Source of the DNA: Alphaproteobacteria bacterium
GTDB taxonomy: Bacteria; Pseudomonadota; Alphaproteobacteria; Rickettsiales; UBA1997
Assembly: GCA_016869775.1 (NCBI GenBank)
Contig: VGDJ01000039.1
Span: 1-9,379 of the forward strand
Length of the DNA: 9,379 nucleotides
Direction of reading: 5' to 3'
Positions 5,823-9,379 of the stretch are shown piece by piece (the stretch's first letter is position 1; each line of letters begins with the position of its first letter). Position numbers and translations under genes: made by a program. Below the pieces are notes generated by a model that ran no database searches, was not told the DNA's origin, and saw only the letters and a program-made list of their open reading frames with translations.

Positions 5823-8186
5823 TTAATCGACAAAAATTGTTTTTTGTTCCAAAAAATCAAAATTATCAATAATTTTAGTCTCGCTAGAAATTTTATTAAT
5901 GCATTCTGGAAGCTGATATTTTTTGGTAAGATTGACGATTGCATAAAATTTTTGACTTTGAATTTTTTGACAAATTTTAGTGATTTTTAAACGATTGGTT
6001 AAAACCAAAATCTTTCGATCTTTAAAAAATATTTCACAATAATTTTTATAACATTTTTGACAATCACGCGCGTTATTTAATAAAATTTTATTGCACTTTT
6101 GAATAACTCGAATGTCTTTGTCGCCAAAAGCTTTAAGCCAGTTTTTAATTTGCTTTGTTTGCTTTACTTTTTTAGAAAAAAATAAATTTTTTTGATCAAA
6201 AATCGCATAAAATTTTTGATCTTTTTCAAAGATCAAGCTAGGCGAATAATTTTTTATTCCAAAAAATATTGCTAAGACAAATAAAAATACGGCCATCCAT
6301 CGCAAAATTAATTTTTTACTCAAGCAAAAAAATATCACCATCAAAATACATATTAAAGCACTAAAGCTTGATAGATAAGGAGTGGCAATTGATGAATATG
6401 GAAATTTTATAAAAAAATTTACGCAGGCAATAAAAATTTCTATCAATTTTTCTAATGGCAATAATGGCAATTTTTCGAGGCCAAAAATCATTAAAATTAA
6501 CGCCAAAAATGCACAAGGCATAATAAAAAAACTTACCAATGGAATGGCAATTAAATTAGCCAAAAAAGCTATTGGGCTGAAAGATTGGAAGCTGTTCATT
6601 AAAATTGGAAGGCAGGCAATTTGAATAATCGCGGTGATGATAAAAATATCTAAAAGATATTGTTTTGAAGTGGATAAAATTCCGGTGATAAATTTATCCT
6701 CAGCGGGCAAATTCAGATGAGGAAATAACGCCAAACGCCAACTCGATGCATAGCAAAGCGTAATTAGAACGCCCATAAACGACAGTTGAAAACTCACTTG
6801 ATGCAAATTGTATGGATTGATTATGGTGAGTAAAAATAACGCCAAAAACAATGCCCGCAAAGCGTCAAATCTTCTATCAATTATCAAACTTATCATTGCC
6901 ATCCAAACCACTATCAAAGCGCGCTGAGCTGGTATTGGCCCATTGGCAATCTTAAAATATAAAAAACTTGCCAAAATTGCCAAAACGGCGGAGATTTTTT
7001 TTATATCAAATTTTAGCGCCAAAATTTCAAACCGCGCCAGAAAAGCTCTGAATCCAATAAAAAATATCGCACAGGCCAACGACAAGTGGAAACCCGAAAT
7101 TGATAATAAGTGTGACAATCCTGTGTTACGAATCGCGGCAAGTAAATTTTTACTAATATTATTTTGCTCGCCAATCAAAAGAGCTAGAGCTACCGAGGCT
7201 TCATCACTAGAAAGGTGCCGATATATTTTATAACGAATTATCTCGCGCCAATTCAAAAACCACGAATCAAAATCGCTAATAACCGATTTGGCGATTAAAT
7301 TTGGATTGGAAATTATATATCCAAAGCCATCGATATTTTTTGCAAAAGCATCGGGTTCAGGGTTAAAATTTTGAATAAAATCTGGCTTATCGACTGGATT
7401 TATAAGAGCTTTAAAGGCAATTTCGTCATTTATGGCAAAAGCATAAGAATTTAAATTATTTTTTGAAAAACTTAGCGATAAAACGCGCGGAAAATGTTTT
7501 AAAATTTTCTTTCCATCGACTTCGAGCCAATCATCAAAATAAATATTGTTTTTGGTATCAAGAAATTTGCGATCGAGCTCTTGATAGTTTGATACATTAA
7601 TGAATTTTTTATAAATTCTTCGCGCCAAAGCCATCTCTTTCTTAGTTTTTTTGGGCTTAGAGAATTTTTTTGAAGAAGATTTTTTGTGACGCCTCGGAGC
7701 TTTTTTTAGCCGAGTTTTTTTAATTTTTTTAGTGAGTGTTTTTTGTTGAGGTTTGCTGATTTTATTTTGATTGAATTCAAGCTTGGATAAATCCGAAATT
7801 CGAATTTTCAAATTAACGCCCTGTTTATGATTTTGTGGATTTGAAAAAAATCTTGTCTCGATGATTTTTCCACGCGCTTCGACATATAATTTTTGATGAA
7901 AATAAGCATTTTGTAAAAAATTCTCATGGTAAAATATTACATAAAAAATGCCTAATAAAAACACTAATTGCGCGCCATAAATATAAGCTCTAACGCTAAA
8001 ATAATCTAAAGAATAAAAAATTAATAAAGCGCCAAAAATTATGATAAATAAGCTCAAGAAATTGTCACAATTTTGTCGATAAGAAATCGCAAAAAGAATG
8101 CCACAAACGAAAATTAGAACTGCGCAAAATTTAAAATTTTGAATATCAAACGCCAAAACGTTCGATAGGGTTTTGAGATATTTCAT
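5823..8186 (-). CDS. comEC: ComEC/Rec2-family DNA-uptake channel protein
   Basis: ComEC proteins form the inner-membrane channel for single-stranded DNA during natural transformation. The 787-residue product has N-terminal membrane helices (about 20-38, 43-60, 68-88), a DUF4131/OB-like soluble region (about 95-310) and the multi-helix Competence domain (about 325-640). The family hallmark is HLLSISGFHLSL (359-370), preceded by ALLIGEQNNIS and AIRNTGLS; NGPIPAQRA (415-423) is also typical. After the last helix a soluble domain of about 140 residues (650-787) replaces the metallo-beta-lactamase domain of Bacillus ComEC; alphaproteobacterial homologues have such an ending. It carries Cys at 698, 709, 712 and 717. 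Two oddities: a Lys/Arg-rich insertion (142-195) in the OB-like region, and an antisense terminator-like hairpin beneath it. The start ATG 8186 has no Shine-Dalgarno. It follows dnaQ by 44 nt and may have its own promoter. In a streamlined genome it may serve DNA scavenging or be a vestige, but the frame is intact. Confidence 0.9.
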   Translation of the reverse strand: MKYLKTLSNVLAFDIQNFKFCAVLIFVCGILFAISYRQNCDNFLSLFIIIFGALLIFYSLDYFSVRAYIYGAQLVFLLGIFYVIFYHENFLQNAYFHQKLYVEARGKIIETRFFSNPQNHKQGVNLKIRISDLSKLEFNQNKISKPQQKTLTKKIKKTRLKKAPRRHKKSSSKKFSKPKKTKKEMALARRIYKKFINVSNYQELDRKFLDTKNNIYFDDWLEVDGKKILKHFPRVLSLSFSKNNLNSYAFAINDEIAFKALINPVDKPDFIQNFNPEPDAFAKNIDGFGYIISNPNLIAKSVISDFDSWFLNWREIIRYKIYRHLSSDEASVALALLIGEQNNISKNLLAAIRNTGLSHLLSISGFHLSLACAIFFIGFRAFLARFEILALKFDIKKISAVLAILASFLYFKIANGPIPAQRALIVVWMAMISLIIDRRFDALRALFLALFLLTIINPYNLHQVSFQLSFMGVLITLCYASSWRLALFPHLNLPAEDKFITGILSTSKQYLLDIFIITAIIQIACLPILMNSFQSFSPIAFLANLIAIPLVSFFIMPCAFLALILMIFGLEKLPLLPLEKLIEIFIACVNFFIKFPYSSIATPYLSSFSALICILMVIFFCLSKKLILRWMAVFLFVLAIFFGIKNYSPSLIFEKDQKFYAIFDQKNLFFSKKVKQTKQIKNWLKAFGDKDIRVIQKCNKILLNNARDCQKCYKNYCEIFFKDRKILVLTNRLKITKICQKIQSQKFYAIVNLTKKYQLPECINKISSETKIIDNFDFLEQKTIFVD
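7693..7721 (+). terminator. Terminator-like hairpin on the + strand, antisense inside comEC
   Basis: CTCGG (7693-7697) pairs with CCGAG (7710-7714), with a possible extra CT/AG pair inside, and is followed at once by seven Ts (7715-7721) and then more T-rich sequence. This is the shape of a rho-independent terminator for + strand transcription. It lies antisense to the Lys-rich part of comEC, where AAA codons necessarily give T-runs on this strand, so chance is possible. It could stop read-through from pstA-folP, although about 1.9 kb beyond folP. Confidence 0.3.
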
Positions 8187-8230
8187 TAAGGTGTTTTAGG
8201 GTTTAGAGTGGTGTTAAAACTTATATTTAA

Positions 8231-8932
8231 TTAATTATACCAAAAATTGGTTTTAAAATTTTTGGTTATAAATTCGCGATGATTATTTTGCTCTTCTGGC
8301 GTGATTTCAAAATGACGCGAAGGAACTATTGGCTTAGTGTTTTTTTGAATCAAAACTTCATTGTAAATGGGGTTTTTTTGCGGTACTTTTTTGATTGGCT
8401 CAAAACCGAAACCCCCTTGAGCACCGCCCATTAATTCAATATAAATATCGCACAATAATTCAGTATCAATAAGCGCACCGTGCTTATCACGCTTAGATAA
8501 ATCAATATTGAATCTTTTACATAAAGCATCGAGCGAATTTTGCGCTCCAGGGAATTTTTTGCGCGCAATAACCAAACTGTCGACAACCCTAGACATATCA
8601 AGGGTTTTGCGTCCCAAGATATTAAGTTCAAAATTCAAAAATTTAGTATCAAATGGCGCATTGTGAATAACCAAGATATCATCGCCGATAAAAGCTAAGA
8701 ATTTATCAACTACCAAATCAAAAATTGGCTTATCTTTCAAAAATTCTGTAGAAATGCCGTGGATTTTAAAAGCATCTTGCGGAACTTCACGTCTAGGATT
8801 AACAAAGCTGTGGAAAAATTTGCCGGTTTTAACTTTATTAACAAGCTCAACACAAGCAATTTCTATGATTTTGTGTCCATCTTTGGGGTCGAGACCGGTA
8901 GTTTCAATGTCTAGGCATATTTCGCGCAACAT
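8231..8932 (-). CDS. dnaQ: DNA polymerase III epsilon subunit (3'-5' proofreading exonuclease)
   Basis: DnaQ removes misincorporated bases during replication as part of the Pol III core with the alpha subunit. The 233-residue protein has the three exonuclease motifs of the DnaQ/DEDDh family: ExoI with D8 and E10 in CLDIETTGLDP, ExoII with D95 in IHNAPFDTKFL (89-99), and ExoIII with H151 and D156 in KHGALIDTELL (150-160). FVNPRREVPQDAFKIHGIS (43-61) is typical of DnaQ proper. After the exonuclease domain comes a linker (about 170-210), where alpha binding is expected, and a tail ITPEEQNNHREFI...FW of the kind seen in alphaproteobacterial DnaQ, so it is a replicative epsilon subunit, not a stray exonuclease. 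It starts at ATG 8932, 6 nt after the lpxA stop codon, suggesting cotranscription with lpxA; no Shine-Dalgarno is visible. The last codons carry a perfect inverted repeat. Confidence 0.94.
   Translation of the reverse strand: MLREICLDIETTGLDPKDGHKIIEIACVELVNKVKTGKFFHSFVNPRREVPQDAFKIHGISTEFLKDKPIFDLVVDKFLAFIGDDILVIHNAPFDTKFLNFELNILGRKTLDMSRVVDSLVIARKKFPGAQNSLDALCKRFNIDLSKRDKHGALIDTELLCDIYIELMGGAQGGFGFEPIKKVPQKNPIYNEVLIQKNTKPIVPSRHFEITPEEQNNHREFITKNFKTNFWYN
8234..8242 (-). promoter_or_regulatory. Possible extended -10 promoter for comEC
   Basis: On the minus strand the bases from 8242 to 8234 read TGGTATAAT, a perfect TATAAT with the TGn extension. Transcription would start near 8227, about 40 nt before the comEC ATG at 8186. 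There is no good -35 box, which extended -10 promoters can tolerate. The word lies in the last codons of dnaQ, so protein sequence could explain it. Confidence 0.3.
8239..8266. repeat. Perfect 10-bp inverted repeat at the dnaQ 3' end
   Basis: ACCAAAAATT (8239-8248) and AATTTTTGGT (8257-8266) are exact inverse complements separated by 8 nt. The repeat lies in the last dnaQ codons and touches the TATAAT-like box of the possible comEC promoter. No T-tract follows on the minus strand, so it is not a standard terminator. It could be an mRNA hairpin, an operator or chance in AT-rich DNA. Confidence 0.55.
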
Positions 8933-8938
8933 AACATA

Positions 8939-9379
8939 TTAATTTTTTGGTTGGCAAAAAGATCGCGAGGTTTCGGAATTAATAAAATTTATTACCTCTT
9001 TGACGGTTGAATTATTTGGAAATTCTTGGGCGATTTTAGATGATCTTTCAACAAAATTTTCACTAATATTTTCTCCAAAAACTAATTTATAAAAATTTCG
9101 TAAAGCATGAATTTCATCGCGCGAGATGTTGTTGCGCTTCATACCAACTAGATTTAGCCCAGCTAAGGATGCTCGCTCGCCCATAACCAAACCAAAAGGA
9201 ATAACATCGCTTTCAACTCCAGACATACCGCCAATCATGGCGTAACTACCGATTCTAACAAATTGATGTATAGCCGATAAACCGCCGATAACCACATGAT
9301 CACCGACTTCGACATGACCGGCTAAAGTGGCATTATTGGCAAGAATTATATGATTGCCAACCTTACAATCGTGGGCAAT
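8939..9379 (-). CDS. lpxA: UDP-N-acetylglucosamine acyltransferase LpxA, 3' part (runs off the window)
   Basis: LpxA catalyses the first step of lipid A synthesis, transfer of a 3-hydroxyacyl chain from acyl carrier protein to UDP-GlcNAc. The frame is open to the window edge, so the visible 146 residues are the C-terminal half or so of the protein. The first visible codons read IAHDCKVGNHIILANNATLAGHV; the His of IAHDC corresponds to the catalytic His125 of E. coli. The following hexapeptide-repeat coils (VIGGLSAIHQFVRIG, SYAMIGGMSGV) and the helical C-terminus beginning at GLNLVGMKRNNISRDEIHALRNFYK are typical of alphaproteobacterial LpxA. The GTG at 9295 is an internal Val codon, not a start. 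dnaQ follows 6 nt after the stop. lpxD and fabZ, usual upstream neighbours, would lie beyond the edge. Presence implies an outer membrane with lipid A. Confidence 0.95.
   Translation of the reverse strand: MAHDCKVGNHIILANNATLAGHVEVGDHVVIGGLSAIHQFVRIGSYAMIGGMSGVESDVIPFGLVMGERASLAGLNLVGMKRNNISRDEIHALRNFYKLVFGENISENFVERSSKIAQEFPNNSTVKEVINFINSETSRSFCQPKN

Noticed and set aside
5830..5847. ACAAAAA/TTTTTGT hairpin at the folP-comEC junction
   Set aside because: The 7-bp stem is almost all A-T and lacks a following T-tract on either strand, so it is too weak to call a terminator.
6382..7233. + strand frames inside comEC (6382-6624, 6943-7233)
   Set aside because: Antisense to conserved ComEC membrane helices, Lys/Ile/Asn-rich, and without family resemblance.
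1..9379. CRISPR array, mobile element, toxin-antitoxin or phage module
   Set aside because: I found no regularly spaced repeats, transposase, integrase or small paired genes; all long frames belong to housekeeping or surface/DNA-uptake families.

Overview
The window reads as a piece of an AT-rich alphaproteobacterial chromosome, most plausibly a streamlined and perhaps host-associated lineage (Rickettsiales/Holosporales-like). Support for Alphaproteobacteria comes from the PstA with the long N-terminal region typical of alphaproteobacterial PstA (DUF3333 type), a zinc-free L33, a DnaQ with the alphaproteobacterial C-terminal tail, and a ComEC whose C-terminal domain is not a metallo-beta-lactamase. 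Glycolytic/gluconeogenic FBPase (GlpX) and folate synthesis (FolP) argue against the most reduced genus Rickettsia. The lineage is inference from protein features, not from a marker phylogeny.

Layout. 17-970 (-): a type IV prepilin-like protein with a concanavalin-A/LamG-like C-terminal domain, preceded by an unexplained open extension to 1225. 1234-5819 (+): rpmG, then glpX-prfB overlapping at TAATG, then pstA-folP overlapping by 7 nt. 5823-9379 (-): comEC, dnaQ and the 3' part of lpxA, transcribed in the order lpxA-dnaQ-comEC. The two blocks converge with only 3 nt between the folP and comEC stop codons. Coding density is very high; no gene-free stretch exceeds 300 nt, and there is no rRNA, tRNA, CRISPR array, insertion sequence or phage gene.

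Functions are mainly housekeeping: ribosome (L33), gluconeogenesis (GlpX), termination (RF2), phosphate import (PstA), folate (FolP), DNA uptake (ComEC), replication proofreading (DnaQ) and lipid A (LpxA, so an outer membrane with LPS is likely). The clearest regulatory element is the programmed +1 frameshift in prfB, which gives a 368-residue RF2 starting at 2555 instead of a truncated product starting at 2610. The prepilin-like protein and ComEC both fit a surface pilus/DNA-uptake theme but are not adjacent.

I do not see a new multi-gene system here. The items most worth a second look are the lectin-like prepilin and its open upstream extension, the Lys/Arg-rich insertion in ComEC with an antisense terminator-like hairpin, the perfect inverted repeat at the dnaQ 3' end next to a promoter-like box, and the pstA gene isolated from the rest of the Pst operon.
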